Below the pieces are notes generated by a model. It made no database searches and was not told the DNA's origin. It worked only from the letters and a program-made list of their open reading frames with translations. A stretch of DNA of 64,000 bases from Nitrospiraceae bacterium (lineage in GTDB: Bacteria > Nitrospirota > Nitrospiria > Nitrospirales > UBA8639), in contig JACKFF010000003.1 of the NCBI GenBank assembly GCA_020632595.1, forward strand, positions 124,001-188,000, read 5' to 3'. Positions 27,987 to 36,113 of this stretch are shown here, in pieces. A program made the translations under genes and the position numbers. Numbering within the stretch: the first letter of the stretch is position 1; each line of letters opens with the position of its first letter.

Positions 27987-28026
27987 GAGGTTTTCCTTCA
28001 TCTGTTCCTCATTTTTCAGGGCCACA

Positions 28027-28698
28027 CTATCTGAGGGCTTGAAGCACTTCCGTAAAATGCCCGTTCACTTTGACCTTAGGGAAAATGTTCCTTATGGTCC
28101 CGTCCTCATTTATTACCACTGTTGTTCGCTCAATCCCCATATATTTTCGGCCATAAAGTGACTTCTCTTTCCATACCCCATAGGCCTGAATCATGGCCTT
28201 GGATTCATCACTTAACAAGGGAAAATTGAGTTGAAATTTATCGGAAAACTTCCGGTGGGAGGAGACTGAATCCGCACTCACTCCGAACACAATGGCACCG
28301 CTCTTTCTCAATTCCTGAATACCATCCCGAAACGAACAGGCCTCTGTCGTACATCCGGGGGTGTCATCTTTCGGGTAGAAGTACACAACCACTTTTTTCC
28401 CTCGAAGCTCAGATGAATTCACAATGCGTCCAGTATCATCGGGCAGAGAAAAAGCAGGAGCAGGATCCCCAACCTGCAATTCAGACGTCGCCGCTGGGCG
28501 TGGACTCTGTTGCGCGGGTTTTTTCGTTTTAGGGGTAGATGCCGTTTTGATTTTTGTTGATGGATTTCGAGACCCTGATAGCCCCTGACTCTTTGATGGG
28601 GAACGCTTGGGTGCTGCCTTCTTTTTTGTAGCCACCTTTGGTTTTGATGGTAACGATTCCTTCTTCTTAGGCTGGGGTTTTTTCACTTTGGATGCCAT
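28027..28698 (-). CDS. bcp: Thioredoxin-dependent peroxiredoxin (BCP) with basic N-terminal tail
   Basis: Residues 74-223 form a Bcp/PrxQ peroxiredoxin that reduces hydrogen peroxide and alkyl peroxides using thioredoxin. The peroxidatic Cys116 and resolving Cys121 lie in DTPGCTTEACSFRDG (C-x4-C). The first 72 residues are unusual: a Lys/Pro/Ser/Ala-rich tail (for example KKPQPKKKESLP, KKKAAPKRSPSK) resembling histone H1-like proteins, with no signal-peptide character. An AGGATCC-type ribosome site precedes ATG 28698. The tail could hold the enzyme on DNA or RNA; this is inference. Confidence 0.92.
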   Translation of the reverse strand: MASKVKKPQPKKKESLPSKPKVATKKKAAPKRSPSKSQGLSGSRNPSTKIKTASTPKTKKPAQQSPRPAATSELQVGDPAPAFSLPDDTGRIVNSSELRGKKVVVYFYPKDDTPGCTTEACSFRDGIQELRKSGAIVFGVSADSVSSHRKFSDKFQLNFPLLSDESKAMIQAYGVWKEKSLYGRKYMGIERTTVVINEDGTIRNIFPKVKVNGHFTEVLQALR

Positions 28699-29235
28699 AG
28701 GATCCTCCTCTCATGACTAGTGGGTAAAACGTGCCGTGATAAATCTTTTGCTGAATGAAACTACCTTGACTCAATACAGGACAATCTTCGCATCGTTTTG
28801 GTAAAGAGGTTTAGTGTACAATGAATAAGAGGTTTTATTCCTCCATTTTTTTTCAAGGAAGCGGGCCACATGGCCCCCATCCCTGCGGAGGAATGGATCG
28901 CAGATAGGGTTGATGTCCTTCGAATTCTTTGGGCAGACTATCCCTTGAACCCCCACCTCATTAGATTTTTTCTGACAGTTAATTTTGATATCACCGCGCT
29001 CAGACTTGGAATTTCAAACCTATGCGTATTACTCTTTATCGCTCACCAGCCCCTATCGGGCATTGGCAAAGTGGAGGGATCCCCACTTTTTGGCCCTTTA
29101 AAGGCGCCATAATACCAGGAAGGAAAATGCTGACCGGGGTTAACAATTAGACTCAGGAAAGAACCAACGCAGCATCGGGGTTTCAAGACATCTCTCCACA
29201 AACGGAGGATTTGAGTTGGAAGGTATCCCCCGAGC
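28699..29235. other. Intergenic region between bcp and a coiled-coil gene
   Basis: About 540 bp. An 80-codon plus-strand frame at 28870-29112 has an AAGGAAG box upstream and a hydrophobic middle, but reads as unlike any family I know; I leave it uncalled. The bcp promoter should lie in the first 150 bp, where A/T-rich boxes occur without a clean match. Confidence 0.4.
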
Positions 29236-29622
29236 TTAGCCGATGGGCTTTTCAGCTCGGAAGGATGAAGAAGTTAAGGAAGTGTATTCTCGAAGGCGCA
29301 ATTCTAATGCTTTTATTACTTCGTCTTTCTGCTTGAGATCCATAACCAGAAGATTATTCTGCACTTTGGTATTCTGCAGCTCATTTTGCAAACTTTGTAT
29401 CGCCGGATGCACCTGATCCAACTTTTCTTTTGTAGCTTGTAGTTCCCGTTCGAGTCTTTCCTTCGTTTCCTGTAGATCACAAGCAATAGACTTTTTCGCT
29501 TTCTCCATGGTCGATAAGTCATTCTCCAACGATTTCAGCCGATCCTCAAGCATCATCTTCTCTTCCCGGATAGACTGCACAATGGTATGGACTTCTTCAA
29601 GCAGATCAGAAAGGTCTTTCAT
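29236..29622 (-). CDS. Coiled-coil protein of unknown function
   Basis: About 128 residues, nearly all predicted coiled coil with regular heptads (VHTIVQSIREEKMMLEDRLKS, LQETKERLERELQATKE) and a short polar tail. I chose ATG 29622 (MKDLSDLLEEV), with GAGGACGG before it; the frame could also start at 29655. No signal or membrane segment is present. It lies alone, oriented away from the sulfate operon. No family assigned. Confidence 0.6.
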   Translation of the reverse strand: MKDLSDLLEEVHTIVQSIREEKMMLEDRLKSLENDLSTMEKAKKSIACDLQETKERLERELQATKEKLDQVHPAIQSLQNELQNTKVQNNLLVMDLKQKDEVIKALELRLREYTSLTSSSFRAEKPIG

Positions 29623-29860
29623 CTCATCCGTCCTCACAGCTCCCAAACATTGCAACCGGCGACTCTTGTCCGGGGCTTTCCCCAGTCATGGTATCGGCCT
29701 ATTTTTGCCCAATATTTAGTGGCCCTACGACTATGATTGTTGTTTAGTTTTTAGCTTAAATTAATGCCTCCCTGCTGTTAAATCCCTCCAGGAGGCAAAA
29801 CTTCAGACACCCTTTTTTACCCGCCCCATCTTTTTTGAGTAAAAGAACGACTCATATTTC

Positions 29861-29890
29861 TTGACAAATGTTTTCTACAAATTTTATATT
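29861..29890 (+). promoter_or_regulatory. Promoter of the Rrf2-type regulator gene
   Basis: A perfect -35 box TTGACA at 29861-29866 is followed by an 18-bp spacer and TATATT at 29885-29890, about 37 bp before the ATG of the regulator. This is the best sigma-70-type promoter I could see in the window. Confidence 0.7.
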
Positions 29891-29926
29891 GCCCATTATC
29901 CCTATCGTTTTAGTATGAATTAAAGA

Positions 29927-30385
29927 ATGAACAAGTTTCCGATCAAAGTCACCTATGGAATTATGGCCACAATTGAGCTAGCAAAGCAGGACAGGTCCAT
30001 TCCCCTTCAAGCCAAAATCATCGCTCAGCGACAGGGGATACCATCTCGCTTTATTGAGCAAATCCTTCAGCACTTGAAACAAGCCGGGATTATTAGGAGC
30101 CTTCGAGGTGCGCAAGGAGGGTATACCCTGGCACAACACCCCGGTCAGATTTCCCTGGCGGATTTAGTCAATTCAATGAATGGGTGGGCGACAGAACCAT
30201 TGCTGCAGCATGGGCACACTAACGGCCATTCGGACAGCCGCCAGGTTCCGAACGTCTTACTTTCAAATATCTGGCAACAGGTTCAAGAGGCGGAGCAGGC
30301 AGTTCTGCGGGGCATTTCCCTACAAAAATTGGTCGAACAGTATGAAACGCTCGAAACCCAGCGCTGCCTGATGTATCATATTTAG
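29927..30385 (+). CDS. Rrf2 family transcriptional regulator
   Basis: A 152-residue winged-helix protein: VTYGIMATIELAKQ opens the domain, and IIRSLRGAQGGYTLAQHPGQISL is the typical recognition and wing region. The C-terminal half lacks the three-cysteine cluster seen in iron-sulfur Rrf2 proteins (IscR, NsrR); only one Cys is present near the end. That is like CymR, the cysteine-metabolism regulator. It lies directly upstream of the sulfite reductase gene on the same strand, so control of sulfate assimilation is likely but inferred. Confidence 0.88.
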   Translation: MNKFPIKVTYGIMATIELAKQDRSIPLQAKIIAQRQGIPSRFIEQILQHLKQAGIIRSLRGAQGGYTLAQHPGQISLADLVNSMNGWATEPLLQHGHTNGHSDSRQVPNVLLSNIWQQVQEAEQAVLRGISLQKLVEQYETLETQRCLMYHI

Positions 30386-30486
30386 CTTTGGCAAAGGACG
30401 GACCATTCCAGGGTTGGACAGAAATCAGGGCATTTTTTTTGCCACCCTAGAAATTTACCCCTCTATACGGGATTTGGAGAATTACC

Positions 30487-32997
30487 ATGAACACCTCACC
30501 GGTCACCACCCGCCCTCCTGTTCACACGGTTCCGATACCCCAGGAAATTCTTGAAGAAATAGAAACTTTCGAAGATGAGGTCAATCGCCTGCAATCAGGT
30601 GACACTCCAGCCGACGTGTTCAAACCGTTTCGACTCCAATACGGCATTTATGGTCAGCGCCAGGCGGATGTTCAGATGGTCCGAATCAAGATTCCCTTTG
30701 GGGGTCTGAATGCCAATCAACTACGCCAAGTGGCAGACATTGCGGATACCTTTGCCACCGGCGTGGGACATGTCACGACGCGGCAGGATATTCAACTGCA
30801 CTTTGTTCCACTCCGCCACGTTGGGACCATCATGCGAAAACTGGCGGAAGTTGGACTCACTACTCGGGAAGCCTGCGCCAATACCGTCCGGAATGTCACA
30901 GCCTGTGCGTTGGCAGGAGTATGCCCCGGCGAAGTGTTTGACGTGACCCCCTATGCGAAAACCGTGGCTTATCATTTATTACGGAATCCTCTCAACCAAA
31001 GTCTTCCCCGCAAGTTTAAGATTGCGTTTTCCGGCTGCAAGCAGGACTGCGCCCTCACCCCCATCCACGATGTCGGACTTCTGGCTGCTCGCAATAGCGA
31101 AGGGGTTCCGGGATTCAAAATGGTCGTTGGAGGCGGATTGGGGTCCACTCCGCGCCTCGCCAAGGTGCTTCATGAATTCGTGCCCATGGAAGAATTAATT
31201 CCCGCCATCGAAGCCATGCTCAAGGTGTTTGATAATTTAGGCAATCGAAAAAACCGAAGCAAAGCCCGGATGAAATTTGTCATTGACAAATTAGGGTTTG
31301 AGGAATTTTCTCAACGATGGAAAGAGACCTACGATGCCATGTTGCAATCCGGCGCCACCAAACTTGGATTGAAAACAGCCCCGTATCCTGATGATCCTCC
31401 CTTAGTAATGCCGACGAAATCCGGGAACGGCACCTCCACCCATGGCAATGGGAACAACCGCCCTCATGGCTCATCAACACATGAAGATCCCTCATCTCAA
31501 GAGGCGTTCGATCATTGGTGTGCAACCAATGTGATTACGCAACGCCAGTCAGGCTATAGAACAGCGGTAGTGAGACTTCCCTCCGGTGATATCACGTCTG
31601 AGCAAATGTTTGAACTGGCCGATCTCGCCGAACGGTATGCCAACGGAAACCTTCGTACCACCATCAATCAGAACATCATGGTGCGATGGCTTCCCGAACT
31701 GCGTCTCCGGCAATTCTATGACGAATTAGTCGCTCATGGGTTGGGCGACCCTGGAGCTGAAGGCGTCGCAGATATCGTCTCCTGCCCAGGGACCGACACC
31801 TGCGGACTGGGAATCACCTCTTCTAAGGGACTGGCCCGAGCGCTGGCAGAAGTGTTCCCTGCCGGAAAAATCGCAGAAGACCTTGAAGGGGTGAACGTAA
31901 AAATCAGTGGCTGCCACAATTCCTGCGCTCAACATCATATCGCCACAATCGGATTGCATGGAGTCGGCAAACGCATTGGAGACCATGTGGCGCCAGTGTA
32001 TGAATTGCACCTTGGGGGACGGGTCAACGGCACAGCCAAAATTGCCCAACTCATTGTGAAGGTTCCCGCGAAGAATGTCCCCGCTGCCGTCCAGCATCTG
32101 CTCGATCTTTACCGCCGGGATAGAAAAAATGGGGAATCCCTCCTGACCTTCATTGATCGCACCGGAAAACTCCAACTGAAAGATGAACTGATCCCCTACA
32201 CCATTCTTCCCACATATCAAGAGGATCCACAATTCTATGTTGACTGGGAAGGCGATGAGGAATTTTCGGTTGAGGACCTCGGACCCGGCGAATGCGCCGG
32301 GGGCGCATTGGAGATGATCGACAATCGGATCCTAGAAGCGGAACAAGAACTCTATCAAGCACGCCTGCTGGCTGAAAAACACCAATACGCGTTTGCCATC
32401 AACAAAGCCTATCGAGCCGTGGTGGCAGGAGCAAAAGCCATCCTTGTCACAGAAGGGATTGATCCGAATACGGATGCCGACACCTTAGCGGAATTTGACA
32501 AGTTGATTGTGGCCAAGGGTCTCATGCCGGCGGAATACCACAATCTGGCCATGACCGTGGGCGATCTGGGGAACAAAGACGCCTCGGCTGACCTGACACA
32601 AGGAAAAATCGCATTTACCAAAGGGTTCGTGGACCTCTGCCGGACCGTTTCGGACCAAATCGGCCAGGACCTCAAGTTGGCTCCTGCTGAACCGGAACAA
32701 AAACCCACTGAATCAACCAGGACGGTACCCACGTCACCTGAAAAGGGATCCTCCCCATCAGGCGTGCCCGTCTACGACCTGCGGGGCGTGGCTTGCCCCA
32801 TGAATTACGTGAAGACCAAGTTGAAATTAGAAATGATGGACCACGGTGACCAGTTGGAAGTATGGTTGGACAGCGGCGATCCGATTCGCAACGTCCCAGT
32901 GAGTCTTCGAAACGATGGCCACAATGTACTCAAACAGGAACCCATAGACCCCGACGAGCGGCATTTCCGAGTGTTAGTGGAGAAAGTGGAACTGTAA
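30487..32997 (+). CDS. Siroheme nitrite/sulfite reductase fused to a helical domain and a TusA domain
   Basis: An 836-residue fusion. Residues 1-600 are a siroheme and [4Fe-4S] sulfite/nitrite reductase made of two similar halves. Each half has a complete cysteine set: C140, C146, C184, C188 and C433, C439, C476, C480 (C-x5-C and C-x3-C). Residues about 625-745 form a helical region resembling a HEPN-type bundle. Residues 759-836 form a TusA/SirA sulfur-carrier domain with active Cys770 in RGVACPMNYVK. Together with cysH and cysDN downstream it most likely reduces sulfite to sulfide in assimilation. A nitrite role is possible but less supported by the neighbours. Confidence 0.9.
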   Translation: MNTSPVTTRPPVHTVPIPQEILEEIETFEDEVNRLQSGDTPADVFKPFRLQYGIYGQRQADVQMVRIKIPFGGLNANQLRQVADIADTFATGVGHVTTRQDIQLHFVPLRHVGTIMRKLAEVGLTTREACANTVRNVTACALAGVCPGEVFDVTPYAKTVAYHLLRNPLNQSLPRKFKIAFSGCKQDCALTPIHDVGLLAARNSEGVPGFKMVVGGGLGSTPRLAKVLHEFVPMEELIPAIEAMLKVFDNLGNRKNRSKARMKFVIDKLGFEEFSQRWKETYDAMLQSGATKLGLKTAPYPDDPPLVMPTKSGNGTSTHGNGNNRPHGSSTHEDPSSQEAFDHWCATNVITQRQSGYRTAVVRLPSGDITSEQMFELADLAERYANGNLRTTINQNIMVRWLPELRLRQFYDELVAHGLGDPGAEGVADIVSCPGTDTCGLGITSSKGLARALAEVFPAGKIAEDLEGVNVKISGCHNSCAQHHIATIGLHGVGKRIGDHVAPVYELHLGGRVNGTAKIAQLIVKVPAKNVPAAVQHLLDLYRRDRKNGESLLTFIDRTGKLQLKDELIPYTILPTYQEDPQFYVDWEGDEEFSVEDLGPGECAGGALEMIDNRILEAEQELYQARLLAEKHQYAFAINKAYRAVVAGAKAILVTEGIDPNTDADTLAEFDKLIVAKGLMPAEYHNLAMTVGDLGNKDASADLTQGKIAFTKGFVDLCRTVSDQIGQDLKLAPAEPEQKPTESTRTVPTSPEKGSSPSGVPVYDLRGVACPMNYVKTKLKLEMMDHGDQLEVWLDSGDPIRNVPVSLRNDGHNVLKQEPIDPDERHFRVLVEKVEL

Positions 32998-33003
32998 AAC
33001 GAC

Positions 33004-33720
33004 ATGGCTCTTTTCCTCAATACCCATCCGACTCCGGAAGAACTGATCGCCGTCAATCGATCCCTGGAGGACCAGACTCCTCGGAAGATTGTCGAGACCG
33101 CAATTGCGGAATATGGGGGAACGATTATTCTGGCCTGTAGTTTTGGGGCCGAGGATGTTGTTCTGGCCGATATGATGTTTCGCTCGAATCCGGGCAGCAC
33201 ACTCTTTTATTTGGATACCGATTTTTTATTTCCTGAAACCCATGCGGTTCGGGATCGGATAATTCAACACTATCAGTTAAAGGATGATCAGATTATCCAG
33301 GTCAAATCAACGCTCAGTCCTTCCGAACAAGCCACAAAATTTGGGGAAGCCTTATGGCTTCGGGACCCCAATCAATGTTGCGCACTCCGAAAGGTTGAGC
33401 CTCTCACATGCATCCTGGCAAAGTATGCGGCGTGGATGACGGGTATTCGTCGTGATCAATCACCCACTCGTGCCAATGCCGCTATTGTCGAGTGGGATAC
33501 AAAGTTTGGCCTTGTAAAATTCAACCCCTTAGCCGCCTGGTCATGGGAACAGGTCTGGGAATACGTTCGCACGAATGCCGTTCCCTATAATGTATTACAT
33601 GATCAACACTATCCCAGCATTGGATGTACCCATTGCACGGCACCAGTCATGCCAGGAGAAGACCCACGCTCCGGCCGATGGAAAAATTCGGAGAAAACCG
33701 AATGTGGGCTTCATCGATGA
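33004..33720 (+). CDS. cysH: Adenylyl-sulfate (APS) reductase, CysH family
   Basis: A 238-residue thioredoxin-dependent reductase turning APS into sulfite. The nucleotide-binding part has LACSFGAEDVVLADM, and the sulfonucleotide segment ends in the usual GRW. The four cluster cysteines C125, C126, C208 and C211 (CC...CxxC) show the [4Fe-4S]-type enzyme, which uses APS rather than PAPS. The final ECGLHR motif holds the catalytic Cys. It starts six bases after the sulfite reductase stop. The choice of APS agrees with the broken APS-kinase domain in CysN. Confidence 0.94.
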   Translation: MALFLNTHPTPEELIAVNRSLEDQTPRKIVETAIAEYGGTIILACSFGAEDVVLADMMFRSNPGSTLFYLDTDFLFPETHAVRDRIIQHYQLKDDQIIQVKSTLSPSEQATKFGEALWLRDPNQCCALRKVEPLTCILAKYAAWMTGIRRDQSPTRANAAIVEWDTKFGLVKFNPLAAWSWEQVWEYVRTNAVPYNVLHDQHYPSIGCTHCTAPVMPGEDPRSGRWKNSEKTECGLHR

Positions 33721-33799
33721 TCATCCGGCCACGTGACCATGCCGTCATTCATAACCTCATAATTATTTTTCTCAATCAAGTAGCTATTGGAGACCGCCA

Positions 33800-34213
33800 G
33801 TGAAAAAAATTGCCGTCATTATTACGAGAGGGGGTTGGAATAACCTTTTCCAAGCCTGTGAGTGGATCGCCCTGGCAGCAGCCAGTGGCACCGAGGTGAG
33901 TGGCTATTTCCGTGACGAAGCCGCCGGTCGAATGACCAAAACCAAGATCAAAGAACTGACCATGTCCCCGGAGTTTAAAGGGCGGGAAGGCTTTGTTCGT
34001 GAACTCTTGAAAAAGGAGGATAAAGCGGACCTCTCCAAACTCATGCAAACCTCTAAAGAAAAAGGAAACGTCAAATTTTCGGTGTGTAAGGATTCTCTCA
34101 AATATTTTGGAGTGAAAGTCGAAGAACTCATTCCGGAATTAGATGAAGTGCAAACCGCCGAAGCCTTCTGGAAAGAAGCGGTTCTTCCCGCTGACCAGGT
34201 TTTGACCTTTTAA
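33800..34213 (+). CDS. DsrE/F-like family protein
   Basis: A 137-residue protein with an alpha/beta DsrE-like fold: MKKIAVIITRGGWNNLFQACEWIALAAASG forms the first strand-helix unit. A single Cys lies in KFSVCKDSLKYFG near residue 97, at the position where sulfur-trafficking DsrE-like proteins often carry a reactive thiol. It lies inside the sulfate-assimilation operon between cysH and a TrpD2-like gene. A sulfur-relay role with the TusA domain of the reductase is plausible, not shown. Confidence 0.78.
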   Translation: MKKIAVIITRGGWNNLFQACEWIALAAASGTEVSGYFRDEAAGRMTKTKIKELTMSPEFKGREGFVRELLKKEDKADLSKLMQTSKEKGNVKFSVCKDSLKYFGVKVEELIPELDEVQTAEAFWKEAVLPADQVLTF

Positions 34214-34227
34214 CCCGGAATCATGGC

Positions 34228-35316
34228 ATGGATCATCTGATTGCAAAAATTGGAAAAGGGCTGAAGGGTGCCAAGGATTTGACCTGGGACGAGGCCAAGT
34301 TTGCTCTGAACGCCATCATTGAAGGGCAAGCCACTGACGTTCAGGTGGGAGCGTTTTTGATGGCCATGCGTATCAAAACGGAATCCATCAGCGAACTCGC
34401 CGCGTTCACCACAACGGTCCGCAGGTGGGCGCCACCGATTCCTCTCCCGCATGCCGAAAACATTGTGGATCTTCCTCTCTATGGAGAAAAGCACAACACC
34501 ATCCATGTGGTCATCGCCGCAAGTCTTGTCGCGGCTGCAGCCGGCGCAGGTCTTTTCATGCATGGCGTAGAAAACCCCGACCTTCCCTACGATCTTCCGC
34601 AAGTCCTCCGTCACTTACAGCTTCCTATCGCCAATACTGCGGCTGAAGCCATTGAACATGGCACACAATCGCCCTGGGTGTACATGGATTTAGCAGGATA
34701 TCATGCACCATTAACCAAATTACTGGATCTGCGTCAGGCATTCGGATTGCAAAATCTGTCCCATCAGGTGTCCAGACTACTGAACCCGGCCAGGGTCGGC
34801 TCACAAGTCATTGGGATTTCCCATCCTCCATACCTGGATAAAATGGTGGAAGCCTTGGACATGCTGGGCACGAAGCGGGCCTTGATTATTCAAGGAGTCG
34901 AAGGATTTCCCGAACTGTCCCTCTCGGCCCCCTCCATGGCGCGCGAATTACGAAGCGGGCATATTTCATCGTTAGTCTTTCGTCCCGATGATGCCGGATT
35001 CCGATCCGGACCATTTCAAGCCATGAGTTCCACCATCAATGGGCCGGGATCCGGGAACCCGCAACATGAAGCCCACTTGATAACGCAATTACTCGTCGAT
35101 CGCCAGAAAGGCGACCGCCGGAACTGGGTAATCATGAATGCCGCCTTACTGATGTATGCCGCAGGGTTGGCTTCCTCTCTCGCCCAAGCCACACCACTTG
35201 CCCAGGATACACTGGATTCCGGCAAAGCCGGAGCGTTCTTTACCGCCCTGGCCCAAGGGCGCCCTCCACAGTCCAAATTCGTTGTTCCCCCTTCACCGGC
35301 GGTGGTGCCCGCATGA
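34228..35316 (+). CDS. TrpD2-like anthranilate phosphoribosyltransferase family protein
   Basis: A 362-residue protein of the glycosyltransferase/TrpD fold. The N-terminal helical domain reads DLTWDEAKFALNAIIEGQATDVQVGAFLMAMRIK, as in TrpD and the YbiB (TrpD2) group. The phosphoribosyl-binding loop expected as GTGGD is replaced by DLPLYGEKHNT, so the classical anthranilate enzyme is unlikely; TrpD2 proteins bind nucleic acid instead. No other trp gene is near. It overlaps cysD by four bases, so it is clearly part of the sulfate operon. Function here is unknown. Confidence 0.8.
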   Translation: MDHLIAKIGKGLKGAKDLTWDEAKFALNAIIEGQATDVQVGAFLMAMRIKTESISELAAFTTTVRRWAPPIPLPHAENIVDLPLYGEKHNTIHVVIAASLVAAAAGAGLFMHGVENPDLPYDLPQVLRHLQLPIANTAAEAIEHGTQSPWVYMDLAGYHAPLTKLLDLRQAFGLQNLSHQVSRLLNPARVGSQVIGISHPPYLDKMVEALDMLGTKRALIIQGVEGFPELSLSAPSMARELRSGHISSLVFRPDDAGFRSGPFQAMSSTINGPGSGNPQHEAHLITQLLVDRQKGDRRNWVIMNAALLMYAAGLASSLAQATPLAQDTLDSGKAGAFFTALAQGRPPQSKFVVPPSPAVVPA

Positions 35317-36113
35317 ACCATATCCGCCAGTTAGAAGATCAAAGCGTCTATATCCTGCGGGAGGCCTACAAAAACTTTGACAACCTGGCCATGCTGTGGT
35401 CTATGGGCAAAGATTCTACCGTGTTATTGTGGCTGGCCAGAAAAGCATTTTTTGGCCATGTGCCCTTCCCCTTACTCCATGTCGACACCAGCTATAAAAT
35501 TCCCGAAATGATTGAATATCGGGATCGCCTCGCACGCGAATGGCGATTAAATCTGGTCGTGGGCCAAAACAAAAAGGCCCTGGCCGAAGGGATGAATCAC
35601 ACGAAGGGACGAGTGGAATGTTGCACGGCCTTAAAAACCCTTGGGTTAAAACAATTGCTGGAAGAAAAGGGCTACACGGGGGTCATCTTGGGTGTGCGAT
35701 CGGACGAAGATAGTACCAGGGCGAAGGAGCGGTATTTCTCCCCGCGGGACAAAAACAATGAATGGGATTTTCGCGATCAGCCCCCCGAACTTTGGGATCA
35801 ATATAAACTTTCGTTTCCTCCCGGCACCCATATCCGGATCCATCCCTTGTTGGATTGGACGGAGATCAATATTTGGGAATACATCAAATTAGAAAATATT
35901 CCCTTTCTGGATAATCTCTATCTGGATCAAGGCACCGGCAAACGCTATCGCAGTCTGGGGTGCGCCCCATGCACGACACCAATTGATTCCACCGCGAAAA
36001 ATGTGGATGAGGTCATCATTGAATTACGCAACACCAAGGTGGCGGAGCGGGCAGGACGCGCACAGGACGAAGGACGAGGCATGGAACAATTACGCAAAGA
36101 TGGATACATGTGA
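35313..36113 (+). CDS. cysD: Sulfate adenylyltransferase subunit 2
   Basis: CysD is the ATP pyrophosphatase subunit that forms APS from ATP and sulfate with CysN. The 266-residue sequence has the PP-loop SMGKDSTVLLWLARK near residue 30, LLHVDTSYKIPEMI, and the C-terminal LGCAPCTTPIDS and KVAERAGRAQDEG motifs. Length is slightly under the 300 of E. coli. It overlaps the previous gene by four bases and cysN by four bases (GTGA). Confidence 0.95.
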   Translation: MNHIRQLEDQSVYILREAYKNFDNLAMLWSMGKDSTVLLWLARKAFFGHVPFPLLHVDTSYKIPEMIEYRDRLAREWRLNLVVGQNKKALAEGMNHTKGRVECCTALKTLGLKQLLEEKGYTGVILGVRSDEDSTRAKERYFSPRDKNNEWDFRDQPPELWDQYKLSFPPGTHIRIHPLLDWTEINIWEYIKLENIPFLDNLYLDQGTGKRYRSLGCAPCTTPIDSTAKNVDEVIIELRNTKVAERAGRAQDEGRGMEQLRKDGYM

